A stretch of 64,000 bases of DNA from Rothia sp. (in: high G+C Gram-positive bacteria) (GTDB lineage Bacteria; Actinomycetota; Actinomycetes; Actinomycetales; Micrococcaceae), in NCBI GenBank assembly GCA_030524105.1, contig JAUNHE010000001.1, positions 62,001 to 126,000 of the forward strand, read 5' to 3'. Below, piece by piece: positions 9,373 through 18,831 of the stretch. The position numbers and the translations under genes were made by a program. Each line of letters begins with the position of its first letter. Position 1 is the stretch's first letter. The notes beneath the pieces are model-generated. The model was not told the DNA's origin. It ran no database searches and was given only the letters and a program-made list of their open reading frames with translations.

Positions 9373-9511
9373 GAATCCTTTGCAGACGACTTAACAATAA
9401 AATTTGGGGGAGCACAAAACAATCGGCGCTGTAGAACCCTATTCTAGCTGACAGCTGAGTCCTGGCTAAACCGGTGAAGGCCGCCGCAGAGCAGGAGCTT
9501 TACGAGCGCTC

Positions 9512-10519
9512 CTAGTAACCGGCGGCCACTAAGGCTGACGCCTCCTGGAGAGCAGCACCATCGTCATCAATGTGAGCCAGCTCAGGGGGAATAGGGTAGC
9601 CGTTATGCTTCATTGCCCGGGCCCAGAGCCGTCCTGCCCGGTAGGAAGAACGAACCATAGGCCCCGCCATGACACCGGCAAACCCAATTTCTTCTGCCAT
9701 TGCTGAGTAATCCAGGAATTCCTGGGGTTTAACCCAGCGGTCAATGGGATGAAAGAGCGGCCCGGGCCGTAGATACTGGGTCAGGGTAATCGTGTCACAG
9801 CCGTAATCGTGCAGGTCGCAGAGGGCCTCATAGATTTCTTCCTCGGTCTCTCCCATACCCAGAATCAAATTAGATTTTGTGATGAGACCTGCCTCTTTGC
9901 CCTGCTGAATGACTTCCAGAGAGCGTTCATAGTTGAAGGCTGGGCGAATTTTTTTAAAAATACGGGGCACAGTCTCCAGATTGTGGGCAAAGACTTCGGG
10001 GCGGGCAGCAATAACCTGTTCAATATCTTGGGGTTTTCCCTTGAAGTCTGGGATGAGAATCTCAACACCTGTACCGGGGGAGATCTTATGGATTTGCCGG
10101 ATGGTTTCGGCGTAAAGCCAGGCACCGCCATCTGCCAGATCATCACGGGCAACTCCGGTGACTGTAGTGTAGCGCAGGCCCATTTTTTTGACAGATAAAC
10201 CAACCTTAACGGGCTCGGTTTTATCCAGCGATCCGGGTTTGCCGGTGGCTATTTGGCAAAAATCACAGCGGCGCGTGCACTGATCACCACCAATCAGATA
10301 GGTGGCTTCACGGTCTTCCCAGCATTCGTAGATATTGGGGCAGCCAGCCTCTTCACAGACCGTGTGCAGGCCCGATCCTCGAGAGAGGTCAATCATCTCC
10401 TGATAATTGTCCCCTACCCGAGCCTTAGTTTTAATCCAATGGGGCTTTTTTTCGATAGGGACCTCGGCATTACGTGCCTCAACGCGCAGTAGCTTGCGTC
10501 CTTGAGCAGCTACGCTCAT
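9512..10519 (-). CDS. lipA: Lipoyl synthase
   Basis: A radical SAM enzyme that inserts two sulfurs into protein-bound octanoate to give lipoate. Both iron-sulfur motifs are present: the auxiliary cluster C-x4-C-x5-C ([12 protein letters not shown]) and the radical SAM C-x3-C-x2-C (CTRRCDFC). The C-terminal RSSY motif that ligates the auxiliary cluster is visible (MVRSSYRAG). ATG 10519 is preferred because AAGGAG lies just before it; this gives about 335 residues. It is 42 bases downstream of lipB, the previous enzyme of the pathway, on the same strand, with the lipoylated E2 and lpd nearby. Confidence 0.97.
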   Translation of the reverse strand: MSVAAQGRKLLRVEARNAEVPIEKKPHWIKTKARVGDNYQEMIDLSRGSGLHTVCEEAGCPNIYECWEDREATYLIGGDQCTRRCDFCQIATGKPGSLDKTEPVKVGLSVKKMGLRYTTVTGVARDDLADGGAWLYAETIRQIHKISPGTGVEILIPDFKGKPQDIEQVIAARPEVFAHNLETVPRIFKKIRPAFNYERSLEVIQQGKEAGLITKSNLILGMGETEEEIYEALCDLHDYGCDTITLTQYLRPGPLFHPIDRWVKPQEFLDYSAMAEEIGFAGVMAGPMVRSSYRAGRLWARAMKHNGYPIPPELAHIDDDGAALQEASALVAAGY

Positions 10520-10561
10520 ATTTTGCTCCTTAGAAGGCCGGTTCATAAAATTCTATGCTGC

Positions 10562-11239
10562 TTAGTTTACTGTTTCAGTAGGGGTGAAGTCTTTACCTAG
10601 CTGGTGGGCATATGTCTGCAGCTCTTGCTCTAGATAGGGAACAAGCTGGCTGGGCTCAAAATTCCTGCCTAGCTGCTGGGAAATACTGGTAACTCCGGCA
10701 TCCTGAATACCACAGGGGATGAAGGAGCTAAAAGGAGCTAAATCATTATTGCAGTTAATGGAAAACCCGTGCATTGTTGTATTTTGGGCAACCCGAATGC
10801 CAATAGCTGCGATCTTTTGTGCTGCTAGCTGACCATGAGCAGGAATCCAGACTCCGGAGCGCCCCTCAATCTGCTCCGCTTTTATACCTAGACGGGCTAA
10901 AACTGCCAGGATTAACTCTTCACAGAGGCGGACGTAACGTACCACATCAAGAGGTTCTGGAAGCTTAAGAATGGGGTAACCTACCAGCTGGCCTGGCCCG
11001 TGCCAGGTTAATTTTCCGCCGCGGTCTATTGCTATGACAGGGACCGTCTGATCGGTGGGGTATTCATGTTTTTCGGTCCTTTTTCCTGCCGTAATAACGG
11101 CCCGGTGCTCAAGGAGTAAAACGGTATTTTGCCGGGTTTGTGCCGCTACTTCTGCATGGAGCTTTTTTTGTAGTTGCAGGGCTTCTTGATAATCAACGTA
11201 GTCCGGCGCAAAACCAATTTTTTTAATGACCAAGCTCAT
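10562..11239 (-). CDS. lipB: Octanoyltransferase
   Basis: Moves octanoate from acyl carrier protein to the lipoyl domain lysine, the step before LipA. The 225-residue protein shows LLLEHRAVITAGKR, then DRGGKLTWHGPGQLVGYPIL (the LipB signature), AIGIRVAQNTTMHGFSINCNNDL with the conserved Lys/Ile-G-R region, and the catalytic Cys in IPCGI. It starts with ATG 11239 and is followed by lipA after 42 bases. It is divergent from the pseudokinase gene. Confidence 0.96.
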   Translation of the reverse strand: MSLVIKKIGFAPDYVDYQEALQLQKKLHAEVAAQTRQNTVLLLEHRAVITAGKRTEKHEYPTDQTVPVIAIDRGGKLTWHGPGQLVGYPILKLPEPLDVVRYVRLCEELILAVLARLGIKAEQIEGRSGVWIPAHGQLAAQKIAAIGIRVAQNTTMHGFSINCNNDLAPFSSFIPCGIQDAGVTSISQQLGRNFEPSQLVPYLEQELQTYAHQLGKDFTPTETVN

Positions 11240-11358
11240 AGCTTTCTAGCCTAGCTGTCCGGGTGGGCTAAGTGAAATTTTCAGCAGCCCTGCTTCACTG
11301 AGGGTGAAGAAAGCGGGTCTTCCGATCTGGAAATAACTGGTGTTTTGCTGGACATTGT

Positions 11359-12954
11359 ATGAAAACTAGTTTACGAAAGTTTAAGTTATCTCTGATTACC
11401 CTAAACAGTCTTGTTGTGGATAACCCTTCGACAAGATTAGCAATTGACGATAAAAGTAACAGTATGACAACCCAAGAACAGGCTCAACCAAGCCAGGAAG
11501 AAAGCGCAACAGACAAAGACCAGGACCAGGCGCAGGATCTAGTTCAGCTAGAAAAATCCTTAGGGGCCAGTATGAGTCGGGCAGTCTGGCTGGCTAGCTA
11601 TAGGCCCGGGCCTGAACAGGATCCCCTTGGGCTGGTGGCAGCAGAATATACCCTTGAAGAACTGGTCAATGAGAGGGCAGGAGCTAAGTCTGAGCAAGGC
11701 CAGGCTCATGATCAGCAGGTTGAACTAGCTGAGCGTATGTGTTCTTTGCCCGAAAACCGCTACCTAGCTACCGTTCAGGCCCTGGCGGTAATGGGAGATA
11801 CCGATCAAATTTGGTACGAACCTTTAAGGGAAGGTACCTTAGCTCAGGCCCTAGCCCACAAAACCGAGTTTAGCGAGGTCCAGGTAAGTCAGCTGGCTAA
11901 GACCCTAGCCTACGGCCTCCAGGAGCTACACGGTCAGCAGATTGCTTACCGGCAGCTGGGTGCAGAGCATATAGGTTTTACCCAAGAGCATAAGCCCAAA
12001 CTGTTTGGAGCTAACCGAGATTTAAGCCGCCTAGAAGATCAAGAACGACAGCAGGCTATTCAAGAAAACCAGGCGCAGGCTTCTGCTATTCTCTGGCAGT
12101 GCCTGGCCCTCGATGCTCCTGCCTCTGCCCAGCATCGGGCCCGGCTTATACTCCAGCACGGTCCCTACGGCCCCCGGGTTGGGCAGCTCTTAGAAGAAGC
12201 CTTACAAGCAGAGGCTGCGCCCGATCTTTTGCTGCAACTAGCCAAACTTTTAGATCAGCAATTTTGCCAGCCTGCAAAAACTATGCCAACCCAAACGGTT
12301 CTTCTGAGCCAGGTAGAGAAGCCAGTCAAGAAAAAATCAGCTAAAAAACTCCTGGCCTATACCGGGCTGGCCAGCCTTCTCTTAGCGGGAGCCTGCTTAT
12401 TTGCCTACGATAGATACAGCCAGCCTTCAAATGCTCACCAGGGGCCGGTTGAACTGGTCGGAACCGTCTACGCTTCGCCGCAAACAGAGCAGAGCAGCAC
12501 CGGCCTAAGCAACCCAAGTGCAGAAGGCAGGCAGACTGAGCAGGCAGAGGCGGTAGATCTTGCCACCGGTTCTCAACTGACCGAACGCTTAAAGGAGCTC
12601 ATCAATAGGCGTTCTCAGGCACTGACCCAGCTAGATAAGGGGATGATCACCGAATACACGGTAGATAATTCTGAAATAGCCCGGGCTGATCAGCTGCTTT
12701 TATCTGCTGAATCTGCCCAGGAGCTGGGGCAGGTCCAGATGCAGGTAGTAGAAGCAGAAGTCAAAGAGCACTCTGACAGCAGGGCTACTATAGAAGCTCT
12801 TGTAACCGCTCCGGTGGCAGAGGATGAGGATCCGCAAAGTTTAGCTGCCTCCGGTATTTACGTGGTTGATGGTCAGGCCGAGCAGCGTGTGCTCTTTACG
12901 CTGGAAAAAACAGTAGCGGGATGGATGCTTTCTGAGGCTAAACCCGTCCTCTAG
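11359..12954 (+). CDS. Membrane-anchored protein kinase-like protein (pseudokinase)
   Basis: A 531-residue protein. Residues of about 165-310 (GTLAQALAHKTEFSEVQVS, LAYGLQELHGQQIAYRQLGA) follow the pattern of the C-lobe of Ser/Thr kinases around helices D and E. The catalytic motifs are lost: HRD appears as YRQ, no DFG follows, and no glycine loop or VAIK lysine is seen. A basic stretch and one membrane helix lie at about 325-355. A Thr/Gln/Ser-rich linker and an extracellular domain of about 120 residues follow. The start is uncertain: ATG 11359 or ATG 11464 (before TTQEQAQPSQ), neither with a good ribosome site. Divergent from lipB; its end overlaps the next gene by 4 bases. Confidence 0.7.
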   Translation: MKTSLRKFKLSLITLNSLVVDNPSTRLAIDDKSNSMTTQEQAQPSQEESATDKDQDQAQDLVQLEKSLGASMSRAVWLASYRPGPEQDPLGLVAAEYTLEELVNERAGAKSEQGQAHDQQVELAERMCSLPENRYLATVQALAVMGDTDQIWYEPLREGTLAQALAHKTEFSEVQVSQLAKTLAYGLQELHGQQIAYRQLGAEHIGFTQEHKPKLFGANRDLSRLEDQERQQAIQENQAQASAILWQCLALDAPASAQHRARLILQHGPYGPRVGQLLEEALQAEAAPDLLLQLAKLLDQQFCQPAKTMPTQTVLLSQVEKPVKKKSAKKLLAYTGLASLLLAGACLFAYDRYSQPSNAHQGPVELVGTVYASPQTEQSSTGLSNPSAEGRQTEQAEAVDLATGSQLTERLKELINRRSQALTQLDKGMITEYTVDNSEIARADQLLLSAESAQELGQVQMQVVEAEVKEHSDSRATIEALVTAPVAEDEDPQSLAASGIYVVDGQAEQRVLFTLEKTVAGWMLSEAKPVL

Positions 12955-13340
12955 GCTCCCATCCATAGGGTTGCAATAGCAATGTTAATAAGTCCCAGTC
13001 CACCAACGGCGTGGGCTAGGGCAATGTTACCTGCTGCATCCAAATCCCCTGAAGCTCTGGCAGCCTTGTACTGACGCTGGCCGATGAAGGCGAGCAGGGC
13101 AATAATCAGGCCTAGAACCATCTTGATACCCACCTGCATATGGAATAAGGTTGCCGAATTTTCAGGAAGGTTAGACATCTGAATAAAATACAGGGCAAAG
13201 CCGGTGAGTACCTGCAGGCAGGCGGCGTGAAATTGTCCCGGAACAACAATGTTCTTTTTAAAGTTTGCTATCCAGATACCAACAACCATAGTGGCACCGA
13301 GTACATGCAAAAAGACAAGAAGATGAGTAGCAATAGTCAT
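12951..13340 (-). CDS. Small four-helix membrane protein, unknown function
   Basis: A 129-residue integral membrane protein with four predicted helices. The first begins right after the start (HLLVFLHVLGATMVVGIWIA); the others lie at about 35-53, 65-88 and 105-128. Two His in helix 1 and one each in helices 2 and 3 (FHAACLQV, LFHMQVGIK) resemble quinone- or heme-linked small membrane proteins such as the DUF2269/CopD type, but I cannot assign a family. It is convergent with the pseudokinase gene, overlapping by 4 bases. Confidence 0.7.
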   Translation of the reverse strand: MTIATHLLVFLHVLGATMVVGIWIANFKKNIVVPGQFHAACLQVLTGFALYFIQMSNLPENSATLFHMQVGIKMVLGLIIALLAFIGQRQYKAARASGDLDAAGNIALAHAVGGLGLINIAIATLWMGA

Positions 13341-13433
13341 AGCTAAAGTCTACGGAACTTTGCAAAATTTTGCAGACACTCTGCCGGTAAATATCCGGTA
13401 TCTATGCCAGGGAACAAAGTCACGCAAGAAGAA

Positions 13434-13465
13434 AAGGTGGGCACCCGGCTAGAGGTACCCACCTT
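13434..13465 (-). terminator. Terminator of the E2 (sucB) gene
   Basis: A 12-bp stem with one mismatch pairs 13434-13445 (AAGGTGGGCACC) with 13454-13465 (GGTACCCACCTT), 21 bases past the E2 stop. On the minus strand it is followed by TTTTCTTCTT, as expected for an intrinsic terminator of the lpd-sucB transcript. Confidence 0.8.
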
Positions 13466-13485
13466 GTTTAGGAGCTAAGGCCAGT

Positions 13486-15306
13486 CTAGAGGCCTAAATC
13501 CGCCTCAAAGGCTGCCCCTTCTAACCTAGTCTTAAGCAGATGCAGGAAACGGCCAGCATCGGCACCATCAATAACTCGGTGATCGTAGGTCAGCGACAGA
13601 TAAGTCATACTACGAATAGCAATGACGTCATTACCTTCGGCATCCTCTACAACAACCGGACGCTTAACCGTGCCGCCAATACCCAAGATGGCAACGTTGG
13701 GCTGGTTAATGATGGGGGTAAAGAAGACCCCGCCTGTCTGACCTATGTTAGAGATAGTGAAGGTAGAGCCGGACAATTCATCGGGGCCAATCTGACCGCT
13801 GCGTGCTCGATTCCCCACATCCTGAATCTTTTTGGCAAGTCCAGCTACGTTTAAGTCCCCAGCATCGTGAATAACCGGAACCAGCAGGCCCTTGGGAGTA
13901 TCGGCTGCAATACCGAGACTTTCCGTGCCATGGTAGGTGATTTCCTTAAGATCATCGGACATGGTGGCATTAAACTGGGGGTACTGTTGCAGTGCCTCAG
14001 TAACAGCCTTAGCAAAGAAAGGTAGGAAGGTAAGTTTTGCACCTTCACGGGCAGCAAAACCGTCCTTTGCCTTGTTTCTTAAGGAGACAAGACGGCTGAG
14101 ATCAACCTCTGCAAACTGAGTCAGCTGGGCAGAAGTCTGTAAGGATTCAACCATTCTCTTGGCAATGGTCTGCCGGATACGGGTTGCCTTCTGTGTGCTA
14201 CCCCGTTGGGCGGAGGCCTCAGGGCTGGGCTTTTGAGGCTTGCTATCAGCCTGACTAGCAGCAGCTGTTGCGGGTGCAGCGGCTTGGGCACTAGCGGGCT
14301 GCCTGGAAGCAGCGGCAGCCTGCCTAGCTTCGACGGCAGCCTGGATATCTTGCTTACGGATACGACCACCAACGCCACTACCTTTAATGCTGGAAAGATC
14401 GATACCTTCCTGCTTGGCTAGTTTGCGCACCAGAGGGGTCACGTAGACGCTGCCGGACTCTGAGCTGGCAGAAGGAGCCTGTGCGTCGCTAACCTGGCTC
14501 TGGGCTGAGGATGCAGCCGCTTCTGCACTTTCTTCTTCCGCCGCGGCTTGGGAGTCTTCTTGCTCATCCCGCTGATCAGCCTGCTTGCTTTCCTCGGGGG
14601 CAGCGGGTTCCTCATCTTCTTTTTCCTCAGCTGCGGTGTCAGCGCTAGTTTGTGAGGAGCCTGTTCCTTGGCCGATGATGGCGAGTAGGGCGCCGACTTC
14701 GACGTCTTCGTCTTCTTCAACAAGAATTTTTTCGACAACGCCGGCGACGGGGGAGGGTACTTCGGTGTCTACCTTGTCGGTGGAAACTTCTAGTAGGGGG
14801 TCGTCGATGGCTACGGTATCGCCAACCTCAACAAGCCAGCGGGTGACGGTACCCTCGGTTACGGATTCGCCCAGGGCAGGCAAAGTGATCTGCTGCTGTG
14901 AGGAAGAAGAATCGCTATTGTGCGGTTGGCTTGAGGAGCTTACCTGGTCTTGCTCTTCTTGAGGCTGGTCCTCCTCTTCATCTTCGGAAGCTGTCTCTTG
15001 CTCCCCAGCGGGTTCCTCATCTTCTTTTTCCTCAGCTGCGGTGTCAGCGCTAGTTTGTGAGGAGCCTGTTCCTTGGCCGATGATGGCGAGTAGGGCGCCG
15101 ACTTCGACGTCTTCGTCTTCTTCAACAAGAATTTTTTCGACAACGCCGGCGACGGGGGAGGGTACTTCGGTGTCTACCTTGTCGGTGGAAACTTCTAGTA
15201 GGGGGTCGTCGATGGCTACGGTATCGCCAACCTCAACAAGCCAGCGGGTGACGGTACCCTCGGTTACGGATTCGCCCAAAGCGGGCAGTTCTACTCTATG
15301 GGACAT
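13486..15306 (-). CDS. sucB: Dihydrolipoamide acyltransferase E2 with two lipoyl domains
   Basis: The E2 core of a 2-oxo acid dehydrogenase complex, annotated in actinobacteria as 2-oxoglutarate dehydrogenase E2 succinyltransferase though it often serves pyruvate dehydrogenase. Domain order in 606 residues: lipoyl domain 1 (about 3-78, lysine in EVSTDKVDTEVPSP), acidic linker, lipoyl domain 2 (about 139-213), Ala/Glu/Ser-rich linker, E3-binding domain (VTPLVRKLAKQEGIDLSSIKG), a second Ala/Gln linker, and the catalytic domain with SLTYDHRVIDGADAGRFL (His and Asp of the active site). ATG 15306 follows GGAGATACGGG. lpd lies 83 bases upstream on the same strand, lipA/lipB nearby. The two lipoyl domains are identical. 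Confidence 0.95.
   Translation of the reverse strand: MSHRVELPALGESVTEGTVTRWLVEVGDTVAIDDPLLEVSTDKVDTEVPSPVAGVVEKILVEEDEDVEVGALLAIIGQGTGSSQTSADTAAEEKEDEEPAGEQETASEDEEEDQPQEEQDQVSSSSQPHNSDSSSSQQQITLPALGESVTEGTVTRWLVEVGDTVAIDDPLLEVSTDKVDTEVPSPVAGVVEKILVEEDEDVEVGALLAIIGQGTGSSQTSADTAAEEKEDEEPAAPEESKQADQRDEQEDSQAAAEEESAEAAASSAQSQVSDAQAPSASSESGSVYVTPLVRKLAKQEGIDLSSIKGSGVGGRIRKQDIQAAVEARQAAAASRQPASAQAAAPATAAASQADSKPQKPSPEASAQRGSTQKATRIRQTIAKRMVESLQTSAQLTQFAEVDLSRLVSLRNKAKDGFAAREGAKLTFLPFFAKAVTEALQQYPQFNATMSDDLKEITYHGTESLGIAADTPKGLLVPVIHDAGDLNVAGLAKKIQDVGNRARSGQIGPDELSGSTFTISNIGQTGGVFFTPIINQPNVAILGIGGTVKRPVVVEDAEGNDVIAIRSMTYLSLTYDHRVIDGADAGRFLHLLKTRLEGAAFEADLGL
14601..14873. repeat. Exact 273-bp direct repeat in sucB, copy 2 (second lipoyl domain)
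   Basis: Base-for-base identical to 15006-15278 as read here, offset by 405 bases (135 codons), so it stays in frame. It covers the second lipoyl domain plus the first part of the following acidic linker. Confidence 0.95.
15006..15278. repeat. Exact 273-bp direct repeat in sucB, copy 1 (first lipoyl domain)
   Basis: Partner of 14601-14873. Divergence begins abruptly at both edges: at the coding start (LPALGES after different residues) and inside the linker after EEKEDEEPA. Confidence 0.95.
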
Positions 15307-15389
15307 GTTCTTCCCGTATCTCCTTGTAGATGCTTGACTTACGAAAGTGGGGCTGGCCTGAACCTTGGCTGGGGCAGACCAGCCAAAAA

Positions 15390-16760
15390 CTAACCGTGCA
15401 GGGCAGCACCGGCAAGCGCCATAGCTGCCTCACCCAGGGATTCGTTCTGCGTGGGGTGGGCATGAATAAACTGGGCTACGTCTTCGGGGAAGGCCTCCCA
15501 AGCTACCCACATTTGGGCTTCGCCAATTTGCTCACCCATACGTTTGCCCACCATATGAACCCCAACAATGGGACCGTCTTTTTGGCGGATAACCTTAACT
15601 AAACCACCGGTTCCTAGGATCGATGATTTGCCGTTACCTGCTAGATTGTACTCGGTTACTTGAATCTGGTCCTTACCAAATTTTTCCTCAGCCTTAGGCT
15701 GGGTGTAGCCAATAGAGGCAATTTCTGGATCGCAGAAGGTAACCTTGGGAATGTTGATATCTTCAACCGGCAGCGGGTTTAAGCCAGCAATTTCTTCTGC
15801 CACGAATCGACCCTGCTGGTAACCGCGGTGGGCTAGCTGAACACCGGGAACAATATCGCCGATAGCATAGATGTTAGCAACCCCGGTATGCAGGCGATCA
15901 TTGGTAAGAACAAAGCCTCGATCCATGGGGATACCTTGCTCTTCATAGCCGAATCCAGCGGTGTTAGGCCCACGGCCAACAGCTACCAGAACCAGCTCTG
16001 CCTCAAAAACTTTGCCATCGGCCAAGCTGACTTTCACACCATTGGCATCCTGCTCAACTTTTTCAAAGAGGGTGCCGGTGTTAAAGCGGATGCCCCGCTT
16101 CTTGAACTCGCGTTCAACCACTTTGATGATAGCGGGATCTTCGTTGGGCACCAGATGGGGCAGGCCTTCGATAATGGTTACCTCAACACCCATAGAGTTC
16201 CACATAGAAGCAAACTCTGAACCAATAACGCCGCCGCCAAGTACAATGGCGCTCTTGGGCAGGTAATCCATTTCTAGGGCCTGGGTTGAGGTAATCACCC
16301 TGTCTTTGATCTCTAAACCAAAGGTTTTTGAAATAGAGCCAGAGGCTAGAATAATGTGCTTGCCTTTGTACTCTTCTTCAGCAACGGTAATGGTAGTAGG
16401 GCCGGTTAGCTTGCCTTCACCCTGGATGACCTGAACCTTTTTCATCTTAAGTAGACCAGAGAGGCCCTTAAATTTTCCGGCTACAATGCTGTCTTTGTAG
16501 CTGCGAACTTTGTCCATGTCAATGGATTCAAAACTGACGTTGACGCCGTATTTTGCCGATTCTTTTGCCTCCTGGGCAACTTCTGCAGCGTGTAGGTAGG
16601 CCTTGGTGGGGATGCAGCCGGTGTGCAAACAGGTGCCGCCCAGTTTTTCCTTTTCGATGAGGCCTACAGTAAAACCAAGCTGCACTGCACGAAGAGCGGC
16701 AGAGTAGCCTGCGCTGCCTCCACCGAGAATTAGAATGTCGAATTCTTGAGCTGTTGCCAA
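15390..16760 (-). CDS. lpdA: Dihydrolipoyl dehydrogenase (E3)
   Basis: Reoxidises the dihydrolipoyl groups of E2 with FAD and NAD. The 456-residue protein has the FAD-binding GGGSAGYSAALRA near residue 13, the redox disulfide GGTCLHTGCIPTK near 42-54, the NAD-binding GGGVIGSEFASMW near 175, a second FAD motif YAIGDIVPG near 300, and the C-terminal catalytic HAHPTQNE. The start is TTG 16760 with GGGAG 13 bases upstream; no ATG fits better. It sits upstream of sucB on the same strand. Confidence 0.96.
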   Translation of the reverse strand: MATAQEFDILILGGGSAGYSAALRAVQLGFTVGLIEKEKLGGTCLHTGCIPTKAYLHAAEVAQEAKESAKYGVNVSFESIDMDKVRSYKDSIVAGKFKGLSGLLKMKKVQVIQGEGKLTGPTTITVAEEEYKGKHIILASGSISKTFGLEIKDRVITSTQALEMDYLPKSAIVLGGGVIGSEFASMWNSMGVEVTIIEGLPHLVPNEDPAIIKVVEREFKKRGIRFNTGTLFEKVEQDANGVKVSLADGKVFEAELVLVAVGRGPNTAGFGYEEQGIPMDRGFVLTNDRLHTGVANIYAIGDIVPGVQLAHRGYQQGRFVAEEIAGLNPLPVEDINIPKVTFCDPEIASIGYTQPKAEEKFGKDQIQVTEYNLAGNGKSSILGTGGLVKVIRQKDGPIVGVHMVGKRMGEQIGEAQMWVAWEAFPEDVAQFIHAHPTQNESLGEAAMALAGAALHG

Positions 16761-17007
16761 GGTTTGACGCTCCCTTGCGTAGGTTGAATTTTAGTCCTTT
16801 GCCTGAGGTTATGTTCCCTAGCTTATCGTGTCTGTAACCCTAAGTATCCTATGGATTCGTGGGGTTGGGCACATCCTGGCTAGAAACTTTACTTTCACAG
16901 TACCGCAGGTTAGCTGCTAGCAGTCAAAATAAGGGCCATTTTTTGCTAGGTTTCACTCAGGACACAATAACCAAAAAGGAGCCCTGTCCAGCTGCTGCTG
17001 GCTAAGA

Positions 17008-18555
17008 CTAGGCTGCTTGCTCGTGGGCAGTCCGTGAAGCGGAGAAGTTCTCAATAAAGTTGACTAGGGTTAGTAAGGACATGCCGCTTGCTTCTTTGGG
17101 GGTGTAGCCGTAAGGGGCCCCGTTGTTATAGGAAGGGCCGGCAATATCAATATGTGCCCAGGGAATTTTTTTACCGTCCTTTTCAGCCACAAACTCCTGT
17201 AAAAAGAGCCCTGCAATGAGCATGCCTGCCCAGCGGCCGTTACCAATATTTTTAAGGTCTGCGCTGGCTGAAGCTAGTTCCTCCTTCAGATAATCGGGCA
17301 GGGGCATAGGCCACAGTAGTTCTCCGCTTGTTTTTGCTGCCCTCAGGAGCTGGTTTCTTATGTGTTCTTGGCCCATGACAGCAGCGTATCGGGTGCCGAG
17401 GGCCAGCATTTGAGCACCGGTGAGAGTAGCCAGATCAATGATGGCATCTGGCTCAAATTCGCTGGCGTAGGCCAAACCGTCTGCCATCACCAGCCGGCCT
17501 TCAGCATCGGTATTAATAACCTCAACGGTCTTGCCATCTCTGAGAGTGAGGACATCCTCTGGGCGAATGGATCCACCACCGGGCATGTTTTCTGCCAGGC
17601 AAAGGTAGGCTGTAACCTCAACCTCTAATTTTAGTTGGGCTACCGCTTTAACAGCATTAAAGACGGTGGCCGCGCCGGTCATGTCTGATTTCATGGGAAT
17701 CATGGACTCTGCCGGTTTGAGGGAGATGCCCCCGGTATCAAAAGTAATTCCCTTACCTACCAGGGCAAGGCGAGCCTGTGCCTGGGGAGGTCTATAGCGG
17801 GCCAGTACCAGGCGAGCCGGCCTGCTTGAGCCTTGGCCAACTCCCAGTATGCCCCCAAAACCTTCTTTGGCTAGCCAGTTTTGGTCAAAGACATCTACCT
17901 GGAGATGATCAATTCCCTGAGCGGCTTGCGAGACTAGTGTGGCAAAGCTTTCCGGATAGAGATGGCTTGGTGGCATATTGACCAGCTGCCTGGTTGCGCC
18001 CACAGCCTGGCCGACAATACTGGCATAGTTTAAGGCGGCACTGGCCTGATCGGCCGGGAGGGGGCTGATGATGCCTACTTTGCTGACGGCCTCTTTGACC
18101 GCGTCTGCTGTCTTGGATTTATGCTGCTTATCGGCGAAGGCTCCTAGGGCAGCCCCCTGAGCGATAGCGCTTACCTCTGCTAGGGTTGTGGCTTCAAATC
18201 CTAAGAGGACCTCTTGATAGCCGGCTAACTGGCGAATAGCTGAGCCAGCAGCGTAACGTAAGCTATCAAGGTGCTCCTGTGGATCCTCCTGGCGGGGACC
18301 CATGCCAATGAGGGCAACAATGTCTGCGCAGGTATCTTCTAGGCCGGGCAGCCGATGAAGCTGATCCCTAGCTCCCGTAACGCCTAAATCTTCCAGGATT
18401 GCTTCTAACCCCTGGGCGGATTCTTGGCTGAGCACTGCCTGGGCTAGGAGGGGACCTTGAGCTGATGAATAGACACCTAAAACTAGAACATGGGCCTGAG
18501 CCAAGGTGAGGTCTGGAGCTACCAGGGAAAGAGAAAGAGCGGCGGGTTGAGACAT
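17008..18555 (-). CDS. pepA: Leucyl aminopeptidase (M17 family)
   Basis: A cytosolic zinc aminopeptidase that trims N-terminal residues from peptides. In 515 residues the M17 signatures are clear: VGKGITFDTGGISLKP near residue 270 (Lys and Asp ligands) and NTDAEGRLVMADGLAYA near 350 (metal-binding Asp and Glu, and the Arg of the bicarbonate site). The N-terminal macro-like domain is present. ATG 18555 follows AAGGAGAACA. It stands alone on the minus strand, divergent from the PAC2 gene. Confidence 0.95.
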   Translation of the reverse strand: MSQPAALSLSLVAPDLTLAQAHVLVLGVYSSAQGPLLAQAVLSQESAQGLEAILEDLGVTGARDQLHRLPGLEDTCADIVALIGMGPRQEDPQEHLDSLRYAAGSAIRQLAGYQEVLLGFEATTLAEVSAIAQGAALGAFADKQHKSKTADAVKEAVSKVGIISPLPADQASAALNYASIVGQAVGATRQLVNMPPSHLYPESFATLVSQAAQGIDHLQVDVFDQNWLAKEGFGGILGVGQGSSRPARLVLARYRPPQAQARLALVGKGITFDTGGISLKPAESMIPMKSDMTGAATVFNAVKAVAQLKLEVEVTAYLCLAENMPGGGSIRPEDVLTLRDGKTVEVINTDAEGRLVMADGLAYASEFEPDAIIDLATLTGAQMLALGTRYAAVMGQEHIRNQLLRAAKTSGELLWPMPLPDYLKEELASASADLKNIGNGRWAGMLIAGLFLQEFVAEKDGKKIPWAHIDIAGPSYNNGAPYGYTPKEASGMSLLTLVNFIENFSASRTAHEQAA

Positions 18556-18831
18556 TGTTCTCCTTGCTGCTTACTTTGTGGGCAAAGTTTTGATCGGGAT
18601 CTACCGGGCTAGTGTGAGCCTGTAGCTTCAACCGGCCCTAGGACTTAAGCATAAGCCTACTTGAGCAGGCCGCCGTGACATCCCGGTGTGCTAAAGAAAA
18701 TTTCAGGATATGGAATAGCGCAGCATTTTTAAGCGTTACCTGCTGTAGAGCTCAGCATCCCGGCTTTGAGGGGATAGAGTTGTGTGTTAACAAGCATGAA
18801 ATGGCTAATTTAAAAGGGATAGGGGAGTGAA

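Noticed and set aside
14601-15278. CRISPR or mobile repeat
   Set aside because: The repeat is coding, in frame and confined to the two lipoyl domains of one gene.
15365-15389. Stem TTGGCTGG/CCAGCCAA after lpd as a terminator
   Set aside because: No T run follows it on the minus strand, and sucB downstream is probably in the same transcript.
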